Source: Leucobacter sp.
GTDB taxonomy: Bacteria; Actinomycetota; Actinomycetes; Actinomycetales; Microbacteriaceae
Length of the DNA stretch: 5,028 bases
Reading direction: 5' to 3'
Assembly (NCBI GenBank): GCA_031178565.1
Contig: JAPSIU010000230.1
Span: 1-5,028, forward strand
The notes below the pieces were generated by a model. That model was not told the DNA's origin. It did no database searches and saw only the letters and a program-made list of their open reading frames with translations. Both the position numbers and the translations under genes were made by a program. The stretch's first letter is position 1. Each line of letters starts with the position of its first letter. Of the stretch, positions 4,842 to 5,028 are shown piece by piece.

Positions 4842-5028
4842 TCACTCCACCGCGATCGGCACCTCGGGAGGACTCTGCGTCGGCGGGCTCGGCTCGGGAG
4901 TCGGCGACGGAGCCGGCGCGGGGGTCGGCGTCGGGGTGGGCGACGGCGTCGGCGTCGGCGTCGGCGCGGGCGTCGGCGTCGGCGCGGGCGACGGCACCGG
5001 CGCGGGCGTCGGCACCGGCGCGGGTGCC
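4842..5028 (-). CDS. 3' end of a gene encoding a protein with a long X-Pro repeat tail (partial)
   Basis: Read on the minus strand, positions 5027-4842 give 61 codons and a TGA stop (4844-4842); the rest of the gene lies beyond the right edge. The visible protein starts with 24 consecutive X-Pro dipeptides in which X is A, V, T, S or once E, then ends PTQSPPEVPIAVE. Such Ala/Thr/Ser-Pro tails are common at the C-terminus, or as wall-spanning linkers, of secreted and envelope proteins in actinomycetes, including some penicillin-binding proteins and lipoproteins. They form extended, flexible structures. No sortase motif, membrane helix or catalytic domain is seen in the visible part, so the function cannot be named. 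The non-repetitive C-terminus, clean stop and placement right after the LysR stop support a real gene. The opposite-strand reading would be a Gly-Val repeat without start or context. Confidence 0.75.
   Translation of the reverse strand, partial: APAPVPTPAPVPSPAPTPTPAPTPTPTPSPTPTPTPAPAPSPTPEPSPPTQSPPEVPIAVE
4884..5027. repeat. GTCGGC/GCGGGC-type hexamer repeat array
   Basis: The plus strand consists of degenerate hexamers such as GTCGGC, GCGGGC and GACGGC, with longer near-repeats of 12-18 bases (for example GTCGGCGCGGGCGTCGGC). They encode the X-Pro dipeptides on the minus strand. The array continues to the window edge, so its full length is unknown. Such arrays tend to change length by slippage, in steps of two residues. 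Confidence 0.8.

Noticed and set aside
3826..4845. 339-residue open frame on the minus strand over the LysR gene
   Set aside because: Shadow of the LysR coding sequence, with a charged, low-complexity product and no recognisable family.
4884..5027. Short repeats considered as a CRISPR or regulatory repeat array
   Set aside because: The units are degenerate 6-bp repeats without spacers and are explained by X-Pro codons on the minus strand.
4845..5028. Plus-strand Gly-Val/Gly-Ala repeat reading of the same array
   Set aside because: No start codon with a ribosome site and no unique sequence. The minus-strand frame has a stop and a non-repetitive C-terminus.

Overview
The window is GC-rich throughout, with codons that strongly favour G or C at the third position. 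It is compactly packed and contains two TANNNT-type -10 elements placed directly before ATG codons. Together with the protein families, this suggests a high-GC actinomycete, most likely of the Microbacteriaceae type (Leucobacter or Microbacterium-like). That placement is inferred from composition and family resemblance, not from a marker gene.

Layout, left to right. Positions 1-82 are non-coding and hold a strong GC hairpin (1-24). An acyl-CoA synthetase/ligase of the AMP-forming superfamily runs forward from 83 to 1681. A 262-base non-coding stretch follows, which separates convergent genes. It contains a C-rich tract with a predicted G-quadruplex motif on the minus strand, a hairpin followed by TTTT (1812-1847), and a second GC hairpin (1895-1912). 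A DUF3237 (UPF0311-like) protein is encoded in reverse (2423-1944). It is divergent from an MHS-type major facilitator transporter (2568-3872), and the 144-base intergenic region between them carries an imperfect inverted repeat centred on its midpoint. A LysR-type regulator follows the transporter in the same direction (3928-4839). Two bases after its stop is the stop codon of a convergent gene on the minus strand. Only the 3' end of that gene lies in the window, and it encodes a tail of 24 consecutive X-Pro dipeptides.

Working model (inference): the transporter imports a small organic acid, the CoA ligase activates an acid, and DUF3237 has an unknown accessory role. The LysR protein probably controls the divergent DUF3237/transporter promoter region through the central inverted repeat. 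The Pro-rich protein looks unrelated, probably secreted or envelope-associated. No mobile element, tRNA, rRNA, CRISPR array or clearly new system was found. The most notable signals are the midpoint operator candidate, the two matched leaderless promoters, and the partial Pro-rich gene.
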